From NCBI GenBank assembly GCA_034522155.1, contig JAXHLP010000003.1:466608-530607 (forward strand): a stretch of 64,000 nucleotides of DNA, read 5' to 3'. This DNA is from Salinilacustrithrix sp034522155. GTDB lineage: Bacteria; Actinomycetota; Acidimicrobiia; Acidimicrobiales; Salinilacustritrichaceae. Positions 17,561 through 24,902 of the stretch are shown here, one piece after another. The notes under the pieces are model-generated. The model was not told the DNA's origin. It saw only the letters and a list, made by a program, of their open reading frames with translations, and did not search any database. Within the stretch, counting starts at the first letter, position 1. The number at the start of each line of letters is the position of its first letter. The translations under genes and the position numbers were made by a program.

Positions 17561-18910
17561 ATGGATTCGATGGGAGCTCACGCGCACGATCACGGGCACG
17601 ACCACTCCCACGACCTCGACGCCTCGCCAGGGGTCGCGCGCCTCCTGCAGGTCGCGGTGGGCCTGCTCGTGGTCCTCACCGTTGCCGGCCTGCTCTGGTT
17701 CCGGCCGGGCACGGGGGTCGAGCTGCCCCAGGGACTCGATGCGCAGGGCCAGCGGGTCGAGGCCACCGTCATCGGTGACGAGTCGGTGGAGTGTGCCGGC
17801 GCCGACTTCGGGTCGAGCGTGGAGTGCCGCGAGATCCGGATCGAGATCACGAGCGGTCCGAGTGCGGGGACGACGTCGAGCTTCGAGCAGTTCCCCGATG
17901 CCCAGATGGCCACCCCGGACTTCGAGACCGGCGACCGCCTCGTGGTCAACGAGTACGAGCTCGGCGACACCGGCGAGATCGCCCACACCTTCGCCGACTT
18001 CCAGCGCAGCACGCCGATGCTCCTGCTCGCCGCGCTGTTCGTGGTCGCCGTCGTCGCGCTGGGTCGTTTCCAGGGCATCCGGGCGATCGGGGGCCTGGCG
18101 GTGTCGGCGGTCGTCCTGCTCGGCTACGTGTTCCCGGCCCTGCTCGACGGCCAGGCGCCCCTCGGGGTGGCCCTGGCGGCCTCGTCGGTGATCGCGTTCG
18201 CCGCGCTCTACCTCGCCCACGGGGTCAGCCACACCACGACGGTCGCCCTGCTCGGCACCATGGCCGCGCTCGGCCTCACCGGGTTGCTCGCGGCGGTGTT
18301 CACCTCCGCGGCCAGCATCACCGGTCTCGCCACCGAGGACCAGATCTTCCTGCTCGTGTCGGCCGAGGGGATCGACATCAGCGGGCTCGTGCTGGCCGGC
18401 ATCGTGCTCGGCAGCCTCGGCGTGCTCGACGACGTGACCGTCACGCAGGTGTCGGCCGTGGCCCGGCTGCGCGAGGCCAACCCGGAGTACGGGGTGGGCG
18501 AGCTGTACCGGACCGGGGTCCGGATCGGCCGCGACCACATCGCCTCCACGGTCAACACCCTGGTGCTCGCCTATGCCGGCGCTTCGCTTCCGTTGCTGCT
18601 GTTCTATGCCAACGTGGGGATCGGGCTGTCGGAAGCGGTCACCTCCGAGATCGTCGCCGTCGAGGTCATCCGCACGCTGGTCGGCAGCGTCGGGTTGGTG
18701 GCCGCGGTACCGATCACCACCGCGCTCGCCGCCGTGGTCGTCACCGGCACCGGCATCCCGACGAGCTGGACCGGTCGGGCACGTCGCCAGCCGTCGGCCG
18801 TGTCGCCGTCCACCGGGTCGCCGTCGGCGGGGTCGGAGGCCGCCGAATCGGAGCCGGCCGGGTCCGACCCCGACTGGGACGAGTTCGCCCCCGACCCCGA
18901 GGACTTCTGA
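17561..18910 (+). CDS. YibE/F family multi-spanning membrane protein
   Basis: 449 residues; the ATG at 17570 is an alternative. The N-terminus is histidine-rich (AHAHDHGHDHSHD), which may bind metal. One membrane helix (LLQVAVGLLVVLTVAGLLWF) follows, then an extracytoplasmic domain to about 145, then about seven hydrophobic segments with the family motifs FQGIRAIGGLAVSA, ASSVIAFAALYLAHGVS, VLGSLGVLDDVTVTQ and NTLVLAYAGASLPLLL. The C-terminal 65 residues are Ser/Glu/Asp-rich. YibE/F function is unknown. The gene lies upstream of zinc-free ribosomal protein paralogues, which makes a metal-related role worth considering. Confidence 0.82.
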   Translation: MDSMGAHAHDHGHDHSHDLDASPGVARLLQVAVGLLVVLTVAGLLWFRPGTGVELPQGLDAQGQRVEATVIGDESVECAGADFGSSVECREIRIEITSGPSAGTTSSFEQFPDAQMATPDFETGDRLVVNEYELGDTGEIAHTFADFQRSTPMLLLAALFVVAVVALGRFQGIRAIGGLAVSAVVLLGYVFPALLDGQAPLGVALAASSVIAFAALYLAHGVSHTTTVALLGTMAALGLTGLLAAVFTSAASITGLATEDQIFLLVSAEGIDISGLVLAGIVLGSLGVLDDVTVTQVSAVARLREANPEYGVGELYRTGVRIGRDHIASTVNTLVLAYAGASLPLLLFYANVGIGLSEAVTSEIVAVEVIRTLVGSVGLVAAVPITTALAAVVVTGTGIPTSWTGRARRQPSAVSPSTGSPSAGSEAAESEPAGSDPDWDEFAPDPEDF

Positions 18911-19191
18911 ACGGCCCGACCCTCCCGGCCGTGCGGACCGAACGCCAGCCGCCGTGTCGCCTGGCCCCGCACCGGGTTTTCCACAGGCATTCCACACCTG
19001 TGATTACACGGACGAGATTACACCGGTGTGGTTTTCCACCGGTGGGGACAGGCGGTGGACCGCCGTGTCGAGCGTCCGGTCGGGTTGTCGTTTCTGGTGG
19101 GGAGCTGCGAAACTGATCCGCTGCTCGTCCCGGCGCCCACGCGCGCTCGTCCTCAGGACCCGGAACTCGGACTCGGAACACGGAACACGCC
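18911..19191 (+). promoter_or_regulatory. rpmB-rpmG upstream region with repeated palindromes
   Basis: 281 bases without a gene. It contains CACAGG/CCTGTG arms (18982-18987, 18997-19002). It also has two copies of the self-complementary octamer CACCGGTG (19021-19028 and 19037-19044), 16 bases apart, which could be an operator. No match to the mycobacterial Zur box is visible. ACGGCC/GGCCGT right after 18910 may terminate the YibE/F gene. Confidence 0.45.
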
Positions 19192-19428
19192 ATGTCGAAC
19201 ATCTGCCAGGTCACCGGTCGCAAGCCCAACTTCGGCAAGACCGTCAGCCACTCCCACCGTCGCGGCAGCCGCCGCTGGAACCCGAACATCCAGCGGCAGC
19301 GCTTCTGGGTCGAGTCCGAGAGGCGCTGGGTCAGCCTCACGGTCTCGGCCAAGGGCATCAAGACGATCAACAAGAAGGGGATCGACTCGGTCCTGGCCGA
19401 CATGCGCCGTCGAGGGGAGAAGGTCTGA
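19192..19428 (+). CDS. rpmB: 50S ribosomal protein L28, zinc-free type
   Basis: 78 residues: MSNICQVTGRKPNFGKTVSH, RRWNPNIQRQRFWV and KGIKTINKKGIDSVLAD. It has a single N-terminal Cys, so it lacks the two CxxC pairs of the zinc-ribbon form. Such C-minus paralogues replace the zinc protein under zinc limitation in mycobacteria (rpmB2 next to rpmG1). Its stop overlaps the rpmG start as TGATG. Possibly the second L28 of the genome; only one is in this window. Confidence 0.93.
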   Translation: MSNICQVTGRKPNFGKTVSHSHRRGSRRWNPNIQRQRFWVESERRWVSLTVSAKGIKTINKKGIDSVLADMRRRGEKV

Positions 19429-19592
19429 TGCCAAAGAACGATCGCCGACCGATCACCAAGCTCAAGAGCACCGCGGGTACCGGGTACACGTACGTGACCC
19501 GCAAGAACAAGGTGAACACCCGCGAGCGGCTCGAGATCAAGAAGTACGACCCGGTCGTGCGCAAGCACGTCGTCTTCAAGGAAGAGCGCTGA
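19428..19592 (+). CDS. rpmG: 50S ribosomal protein L33, zinc-free type
   Basis: 54 residues: MPKNDRRPITKLKSTAGTGY, TYVTRKNKVNTRERLEIKKY and DPVVRKHVVFKEER. It lacks all four zinc-binding Cys residues and closely resembles the C-minus L33 encoded beside rpmB2 in M. tuberculosis. Translationally coupled to rpmB by a one-base TGATG overlap. Confidence 0.93.
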   Translation: MPKNDRRPITKLKSTAGTGYTYVTRKNKVNTRERLEIKKYDPVVRKHVVFKEER

Positions 19593-19604
19593 GCCGCACC
19601 GTCG

Positions 19605-20096
19605 GTGGCTGACGACGACCTCGTTGACATCGTCGATGTCGACGACCGAGTGGTCGGACAGGTCAGCCGAGCCGAGATGCGGCGCCAGGGCCTGCGCCAC
19701 CGCGCCGTCTACGTCCTCGTTCGCACCGGCGACGACGGCGTCGTCGTCCACCGGCGGGCCGACTGGAAGGACGTCTACCCGGGCGCGTGGGACCTCTGCT
19801 TCGGTGGGGTGCTCGACGTGGGGGAGGCCTGGGAGGACGCCGCGGTCCGCGAACTGGCCGAGGAAGCCGGGATCGAGGCCGAGCTGACGTTGCTCGGCGG
19901 GGGCGGCTTCGATGACGACGCCAACGCGGTGGTCGGCCGGGTCTACGAGGGAGTGCACGACGGGCCCTATCCCTGTCCCGACGGCGAGGTCGTCGAGACC
20001 CGCGTGGTCCCGCGTGCCGAGCTCCGGTCGTTCCTGGCCGAGCACGAGCACTGCAACGACTCCGCCGCCATCGTCCTCCCGCTCCTCGACACCTGA
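19605..20096 (+). CDS. Nudix hydrolase (IPP-isomerase/YfcD-like)
   Basis: 163 residues from a GTG 12 bases after rpmG. DIVDVDDRVVGQVSRAEMRR and HRAVYVLVRT at the start, then FGGVLDVGEAWEDAAVREL continuing EEAGI, a full Nudix box of the form Gx5Ex7REUxEExGU at about 67-89. The N-terminal layout resembles IPP isomerase and YfcD, Nudix proteins of uncertain substrate. Confidence 0.85.
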   Translation: MADDDLVDIVDVDDRVVGQVSRAEMRRQGLRHRAVYVLVRTGDDGVVVHRRADWKDVYPGAWDLCFGGVLDVGEAWEDAAVRELAEEAGIEAELTLLGGGGFDDDANAVVGRVYEGVHDGPYPCPDGEVVETRVVPRAELRSFLAEHEHCNDSAAIVLPLLDT

Positions 20097-20104
20097 CGGA
20101 CGAC

Positions 20105-20175
20105 CGCGCCGATCGGCGCGCTCGACCATCGGAAGCGCGCGAACGCCGATCGGACCCGCGAGACGCGCCGATCGG
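20105..20175. repeat. GCGCCGATCGG palindrome cluster upstream of the glutamine synthetase
   Basis: The perfect 16-base palindrome CGCGCCGATCGGCGCG lies at 20105-20120. The half motif recurs as GAACGCCGATCGG near 20141 and CGCGCCGATCGG at 20164-20175. A GCGAACGCGCCGAACCT box just after (20187-20205 region) also recurs at about 21675-21695 downstream of the gene. The sequence separates the Nudix gene from the glutamine synthetase and could be an operator array or an intergenic repeat. Confidence 0.6.
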
Positions 20176-20250
20176 CCGTCGATCGGACGCGAACGCGCCG
20201 AACCTTTGGAATCGCCGGGCCGGGGGAGGGCGGCCGCGGGCTGTGGTTGG

Positions 20251-21588
20251 ATGGCGCCGATGCTCGACCTCGACACCCTCCGGTCGATGGTGGCCGCCGG
20301 CTCGATCGACACCGTCATCGCGGCGTTTCCCGATCTCTACGGCCGATTGCTCGGCAAGCGTCTCGATGCGTCGTACTTCCTCGACGACCCGGCCGCGGGC
20401 ACCCATGCCTGCGACTACCTGTTCACCGTCGACATGGACATGGAGCCGGTCGAGGGCTACGGGTTCGCCAACTGGGCCCGGGGCTACGGCGACGTCCATC
20501 TCGTCCCCGACCTGTCGACCCTGCGGGTGTGCACGTGGCTCGACCGCACGGCGATGGTCCTGTGCGACGCGGTGGGCGACGACCACGCGCCGGTCGAGGT
20601 GGCACCGCGGACGATCCTCGCCCGCCAGCTCGAACGGGCCGCCGACGCCGGCTACCACGTGCGCGCTGCCAGCGAGCTCGAGTACTTCCTCTACCGCGAC
20701 GACTACCTCGAGGCCGGCCGGTCGGGGTACCGCGACCTCACGCCCGCGGGTTGGTACGTGGAGGACTACCACCTGCTCCAGGCGGCCCGGACCGAGGATG
20801 TCAACGGCGCCATCCGCCGGCATCTGGCGGCATCGGGCATCCCCGTCGAATCGACCAAGGGCGAGGCGGCCCGCGGTCAGCACGAGATCAACATCCGCTA
20901 CACCGAGGTCGGCCCGATGGCCGACCGGCACGTGGTGCTCAAGCACGCGTGCAAGGAGATCGCCGACCAGCACGGTGCGTCGGTGACATTCATGGCCAAG
21001 CCCGAGACCGACCAACCCGGCTCGTCGTCGCACCTCCACGTGTCCTTGTGGCGCAATGAGGTCAACGTGCTCAACAGCGACGACACGTTCCGTCACTTCC
21101 TGGGCGGGTGGATGGCCCACGCCGCCGAGCTCATGGTCTGCCTGGCCCCCACGGTCAACGCGTACAAGCGCTACCAGGCGCAGTCGTGGGCGCCGACGGC
21201 CATCGCCTGGTCGCCCGACAACCGCACCACAGGGTTCAGGATCGTGGGGGAGGGGCCGGGCAAGCGGATCGAGTGCCGGCTCCCGGGAGCCGACGTGAAC
21301 CCCTACCTCGCCTATGCCGCGGCCATCGCCGGCGGTCTCGACGGGTTCGAGCACGGCACCGAGCCACCGCCGATGTTCGAGGGCGACGCCTACACCGCCA
21401 CCGGTCTCCCACCGGTGCCCCGCACGTTGGCCGAGGCGACCGACCGCTTCGACCAGTCGAGCTTCGCCCGGACCGTGTTCGGCGACGAGGTCGTCGACCA
21501 CTACGTCCACTTCTTCCGTACCGAGGTCGCCGCGTACGAGTCGGCGGTGACCGACTGGGAGCGGACCCGCTACTTCGAGCGGATCTGA
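20251..21588 (+). CDS. glutamine synthetase family protein, PuuA-like (gamma-glutamylamine synthetase type)
   Basis: About 445 residues (ATG 20251, alternative 20260); the longer frame upstream is not supported. DTVIAAFPDLYGRLLGKRL is the N-terminal beta-grasp domain. ASELEYFLY supplies a metal-binding Glu, KGEAARGQHEINIRY the catalytic Glu, and PGSSSHLHVSLW the ATP-binding GxGxHxHxSL motif. NAYKRYQAQSWAPTAIAW and NRTTGFRIVG follow. GlnA adenylylation features are absent. PuuA-type enzymes join glutamate to amines such as putrescine or ethanolamine, and the next gene is a PuuD-type hydrolase that would release the glutamate. The amine is not known. Confidence 0.85.
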   Translation: MAPMLDLDTLRSMVAAGSIDTVIAAFPDLYGRLLGKRLDASYFLDDPAAGTHACDYLFTVDMDMEPVEGYGFANWARGYGDVHLVPDLSTLRVCTWLDRTAMVLCDAVGDDHAPVEVAPRTILARQLERAADAGYHVRAASELEYFLYRDDYLEAGRSGYRDLTPAGWYVEDYHLLQAARTEDVNGAIRRHLAASGIPVESTKGEAARGQHEINIRYTEVGPMADRHVVLKHACKEIADQHGASVTFMAKPETDQPGSSSHLHVSLWRNEVNVLNSDDTFRHFLGGWMAHAAELMVCLAPTVNAYKRYQAQSWAPTAIAWSPDNRTTGFRIVGEGPGKRIECRLPGADVNPYLAYAAAIAGGLDGFEHGTEPPPMFEGDAYTATGLPPVPRTLAEATDRFDQSSFARTVFGDEVVDHYVHFFRTEVAAYESAVTDWERTRYFERI

Positions 21589-21598
21589 CGGGCAGCCG

Positions 21599-22462
21599 AT
21601 GTCCCCGCCGCCCCCGCCTGGCGACCGACCCGACCCGACGAACGCGCCGATCGGCGCGTTCGATCAATCGGGCCGCGCGAACGCGCCGAACCTCGGGGCG
21701 ACGGCGAATTCGTCGGGCGACGAATCGTCGACGAATCGTCGCCAACGGCCGCTGATCGGCATCACGACCTACCCCCCGAACGACCGGGACCGGTTCGACC
21801 TGCCGGCCGAGTACGTGGCCTCGGTCCGCCGTGCCGGCGCCGACGTGATCCTCGTCCCCCCGGGCGGAGGCGACCCGGCGGCGTTGCTCGACCGCCTCGA
21901 CGGGCTGGTGCTCTCCGGCGGTGGCGACGTCGACCCTGCGCTGTTCGGGGGTGGGCCCCACGAGACCGTGTACTCGCTCCATCCCGATCGCGATCGAGAC
22001 GAGCTCGTCATGGCTCGACGGGTGCTCGAGACCGAGCTGGCGACCCTGGCCATCTGCCGGGGATCGCAGGTCCTCAACGTGGCGCTCGGCGGCACGCTGC
22101 ACGTCCACTTGCCCGACGTCGTCGGCGAGACGGTGGTCCACCGCGACGAACCCGCCATCCGGCAGGGAATGCCCGGGCCGCTCCCGCACGACGTGACCGT
22201 CGAGCCCGACTCGCTCGTGGCCAAGATCATGGAGGCCGAGCACGTCGCGCCGATGAGCTGGCACCACCAAGCGGTCGACCGGCTCGGCGAGGGGCTTCGC
22301 GCCGTCGCCTGGGCGCCCGACGGCACGATCGAGGCCACCCAGCACGAGGCGCATCCGTGGCTCGCCAGCGTGCAGTGGCACCCTGAGTTGACCGCCGACC
22401 GGGACCTGACCCAGCAACGACTGTTCGACGCGCTCGTCCGCGCGGCCCAGGAGGGGATGTGA
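21599..22462 (+). CDS. PuuD-like class I glutamine amidotransferase (gamma-glutamyl-amine hydrolase)
   Basis: 287 residues. The conserved core starts at RPLIGITTYPPN near residue 50; the first 48 residues are low-complexity and include the perfect palindrome at 21639-21662, so the true start may be later, though no good alternative is seen. LDGLVLSGGGDVDP, the nucleophile elbow LAICRGSQVLNVALGG (Cys near 145), MSWHHQAVD and VQWHPE (catalytic His, Glu) are the family motifs. PuuD cleaves gamma-glutamyl-GABA. It follows the glutamine synthetase by 10 bases and precedes the SDR by one. Confidence 0.83.
   Translation: MSPPPPPGDRPDPTNAPIGAFDQSGRANAPNLGATANSSGDESSTNRRQRPLIGITTYPPNDRDRFDLPAEYVASVRRAGADVILVPPGGGDPAALLDRLDGLVLSGGGDVDPALFGGGPHETVYSLHPDRDRDELVMARRVLETELATLAICRGSQVLNVALGGTLHVHLPDVVGETVVHRDEPAIRQGMPGPLPHDVTVEPDSLVAKIMEAEHVAPMSWHHQAVDRLGEGLRAVAWAPDGTIEATQHEAHPWLASVQWHPELTADRDLTQQRLFDALVRAAQEGM
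21639..21662. repeat. perfect 24-base palindrome
   Basis: CGAACGCGCCGA followed by its exact reverse complement TCGGCGCGTTCG. The inner 16 bases equal the palindrome at 20105-20120. It lies inside the low-complexity N-terminal codons of the PuuD-like gene. Confidence 0.85.
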
Positions 22463-22463
22463 C

Positions 22464-23237
22464 GTGAAGCTCCAGTGGAAGGTCGCCGTCGTGACCGGTG
22501 CCGCCAGCGGTATCGGTGCCCACTCGGCCCGGTTGTTCGCCGAGGAAGGCGCCATGGTCGTCTGCGTCGACCGCGACCATCACGGCGTGCACGGCGTGGC
22601 CAACGAGATCACCGCCGCGGGCGGCCGGGCCAAGGCGCTCACCGCCGACGTCTCCTCCGAGGAGGAGGTGCGCGCCATGATCGACACCACCGTCGAGGAC
22701 TTCGGCCGCCTGGACGTCTTGTTCAACAACGCCGGCGTGATGCTGCCCGGCGACGGCGACGCCGAGACCACCGACATGGACGTCTGGGACACGACCTTCG
22801 ACATCAACGTCAAGGGGGTGTGGCTCGGCTGCAAGTACGGCATTCCCGCCATGCGCGACGCCGGCGGCGGGTCGATCATCAACACGGCCAGCTTCGTGGC
22901 GGTCATGGGCGCCGCCACTGCCCAGCTCGCCTACACCGCGTCCAAGGGCGCGGTCCTGTCCCTCACCCGCGAGCTGTCGGTCGTGCACGCCCGCGAGAAC
23001 ATCCGGGTCAACGCCCTGTGCCCCGGCCCCCTCGACACCAAACTGTTGATGGATGCGCTCGACACCGAGGAGAAGAAGCAGCGTCGGCTGGTCCACGTGC
23101 CGATGGGTCGTTTCGGCGACGCCGAGGAGATGGCCAAGGCCGCGCTCTTCCTCGCCACCGACGACTCGAGCTACATGACCGGCTCGACATTCCTGGTCGA
23201 CGGCGGGCTCAGCAGCGCCTACGTCACGCCCGAGTAG
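22464..23237 (+). CDS. short-chain dehydrogenase/reductase (FabG-like)
   Basis: 257 residues from a GTG. TGAASGIG at 12-19 binds NAD(P), VLFNNAGVM is the NNAG motif, a Ser occurs in IINTASFVAVMGA and YTASKG is the catalytic YxxxK near 155-159. PGPLDTK and the C-terminal GSTFLVDGGLSSAYV are usual for the classical SDRs. An Asp after beta-2 (VVCVDRDHH) favours NAD. Substrate unknown; it probably oxidises or reduces a product of the surrounding amine pathway. Confidence 0.85.
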   Translation: MKLQWKVAVVTGAASGIGAHSARLFAEEGAMVVCVDRDHHGVHGVANEITAAGGRAKALTADVSSEEEVRAMIDTTVEDFGRLDVLFNNAGVMLPGDGDAETTDMDVWDTTFDINVKGVWLGCKYGIPAMRDAGGGSIINTASFVAVMGAATAQLAYTASKGAVLSLTRELSVVHARENIRVNALCPGPLDTKLLMDALDTEEKKQRRLVHVPMGRFGDAEEMAKAALFLATDDSSYMTGSTFLVDGGLSSAYVTPE

Positions 23238-23284
23238 GTCGACCAGACGAGATGGCCGGCGGGCGACCGCTACCGTCCGTCCGC

Positions 23285-24697
23285 ATGAGCAGCTTGTACC
23301 CCTACGCCGACCGCTTCCCCGTCAACCGGGGGCTCCCGTCGGAGGGCCGGAGCCGCGACGCCATCGTCGACGAGCTGCGCCAGCTCGCCCGCGAGGAGGG
23401 CGCCGCGTGGGAGAACGGCAAGTGCTCGGGGTCGATGTACTGCGGCGACCACGACCACTACGGGTTCATGAACGAGGTCTTCGGCCTCTTCAGCCACATG
23501 AACGCGCTCCAGCGTGACATGTGTCCGTCGGCCACGCGCTTCGAGGGCGAGATCATCGCCATGGCCCTCGACCTCATGCACGCAGAGGAGGCCGCTGACC
23601 GCGGTCACGACACCGCAGGCATGGTGACCTCGGGCGGCTCCGGGTCGATCATGCACGCCCTCCTCGCCTACCGGGATCACGCCCGCCAGGAGCGGGGGAT
23701 CACCAACCCGAACGTGGTCAAGCCCGAGACCTCGCATCCCGCGTTCGACAAGGGTTGTCACCTCTTCGGCATCGAGGCCCGCAACGTGGCCGTCGATCCG
23801 GACACGACCACGGTGCGGCCCGAGGTCGTGGCCGACCAGATCGACGAGAACACCGTGGCCATCGTCGGTTCGGCCTGCAACTACGGCTACGGCACCATCG
23901 ACCCGATCCCCGAGCTGTCCGAGCTCGCGCAGGAGCGGGACGTGGGGCTGCACGTCGACGGGTGCCTCGGCGGGTTCATCCTCCCCTTCGGCGAGGAGCT
24001 CGGGTACGGACCGATCCCCGTGTTCGACTTCCGCCTACCCGGGGTCACCACGATCTCGGCGGACACCCACAAATACGGCTACGGGCTGAAGGGAACCTCG
24101 ACGTTGCTGTTCCGCGACAAGGCGTTGCGCAACAGCCAGTACTTCTTCCGGACCGACTGGACCGGCGGCAAGTACTGCTCGCCGGGCATGGAGGGCTCGC
24201 GCTCGGAAGGTCTGCTCGCCGCGACGTGGGCATCGATGGTCAGCCTCGGACGTGCGGGCTACCTCGGCCACGCCCGCGAGATCTTCGACACCGCCTTCGC
24301 CATGCAGGAGGCCGTGACGGCACACCCCGAGCTGAAGATCCTGGGCGAGCCGACCTTCTGCTTCAGCTTCACCAACGACCCGAGCAGCGGCGTCGAGTTC
24401 GACATCTACCACGTCAACGACTTCATGAAGCTGCGGGGATGGCGCTTCAACGGCCAGCAGTACCCGAACGCGATCCACATGGCCGTGACCCGACCCCAGA
24501 CCCAGCCCGGGGTGGTCGAGGCCTTCGCCGCTGATCTGGCCGAGGCCGTGCCCTACGCCGTCGAACACCGGGACGAGGCCCCGAGCTCCGCCGCGGTCTA
24601 CGGCGGTGTCGCCGGCGGCATGACCGACGAGGCCGACGAGTTCATCCGGGCGGTCATGGCCGACATGATGGACAAGCACCAGGGCGTGCCGTACTGA
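23285..24697 (+). CDS. PLP-dependent lyase, sphingosine-1-phosphate lyase/group II decarboxylase-like
   Basis: 470 residues from the ATG at 23285. GLHVDGCLGGFILPF, ISADTHKYGYGLKGTS (PLP Lys) and TDWTGGKYCSPGMEGSRSEG correspond block for block to sphingosine-1-phosphate lyase (HVDACLGGF, ISADTHKYGYAPKGSS, WxGGxYxSPxxxGSR). The C-terminal half also keeps the family layout. S1P lyases cleave phosphorylated long-chain bases to an aldehyde and phosphoethanolamine; relatives decarboxylate tyrosine, glutamate or aspartate. No membrane helix is seen, unlike the eukaryotic enzymes. It is the last gene of the glutamine synthetase cluster and is followed by a strong hairpin. Confidence 0.8.
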   Translation: MSSLYPYADRFPVNRGLPSEGRSRDAIVDELRQLAREEGAAWENGKCSGSMYCGDHDHYGFMNEVFGLFSHMNALQRDMCPSATRFEGEIIAMALDLMHAEEAADRGHDTAGMVTSGGSGSIMHALLAYRDHARQERGITNPNVVKPETSHPAFDKGCHLFGIEARNVAVDPDTTTVRPEVVADQIDENTVAIVGSACNYGYGTIDPIPELSELAQERDVGLHVDGCLGGFILPFGEELGYGPIPVFDFRLPGVTTISADTHKYGYGLKGTSTLLFRDKALRNSQYFFRTDWTGGKYCSPGMEGSRSEGLLAATWASMVSLGRAGYLGHAREIFDTAFAMQEAVTAHPELKILGEPTFCFSFTNDPSSGVEFDIYHVNDFMKLRGWRFNGQQYPNAIHMAVTRPQTQPGVVEAFAADLAEAVPYAVEHRDEAPSSAAVYGGVAGGMTDEADEFIRAVMADMMDKHQGVPY

Positions 24698-24699
24698 TT

Positions 24700-24729
24700 G
24701 GAGTGTCCTCGCTTCGCTGCGGGCACTCC
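24700..24729 (+). terminator. terminator after the S1P-lyase-like gene
   Basis: GGAGTGTCC (24700-24708) pairs with GGGCACTCC (24721-24729) with one G-U pair, three bases after the stop codon. Confidence 0.65.
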
Positions 24730-24775
24730 CACGTACAACGAAATCGACGACGGAGTCGGAGATGAGTTGCAGGAC

Positions 24776-24805
24776 CTGGCATGGCTCCGCCAGGAGACAT
24801 GCCAG
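24776..24805. repeat. inverted repeat upstream of the AidB-like gene
   Basis: CTGGCATG (24776-24783) and CATGCCAG (24798-24805) with an inner CTCC/GGAG stem form a nearly continuous hairpin. It lies about 100 bases before the AidB-like start and could be an operator, a leader structure or a mobile repeat remnant. Confidence 0.5.
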
Positions 24806-24902
24806 ACCTACACGGAGTTGTTGGTCACGGTTCGTGTGATCGGTCGCCTGGCGGCTCCGTCGGGGCCAGTGATCGTTGGTGATCCCTCCTAGCCTCGGTC
24901 CC

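Noticed and set aside
18982..19044. Additional DnaA boxes / second origin near 19 kb
   Set aside because: TTTTCCACA-like matches have two mismatches and are part of other palindromes; there is no box cluster.
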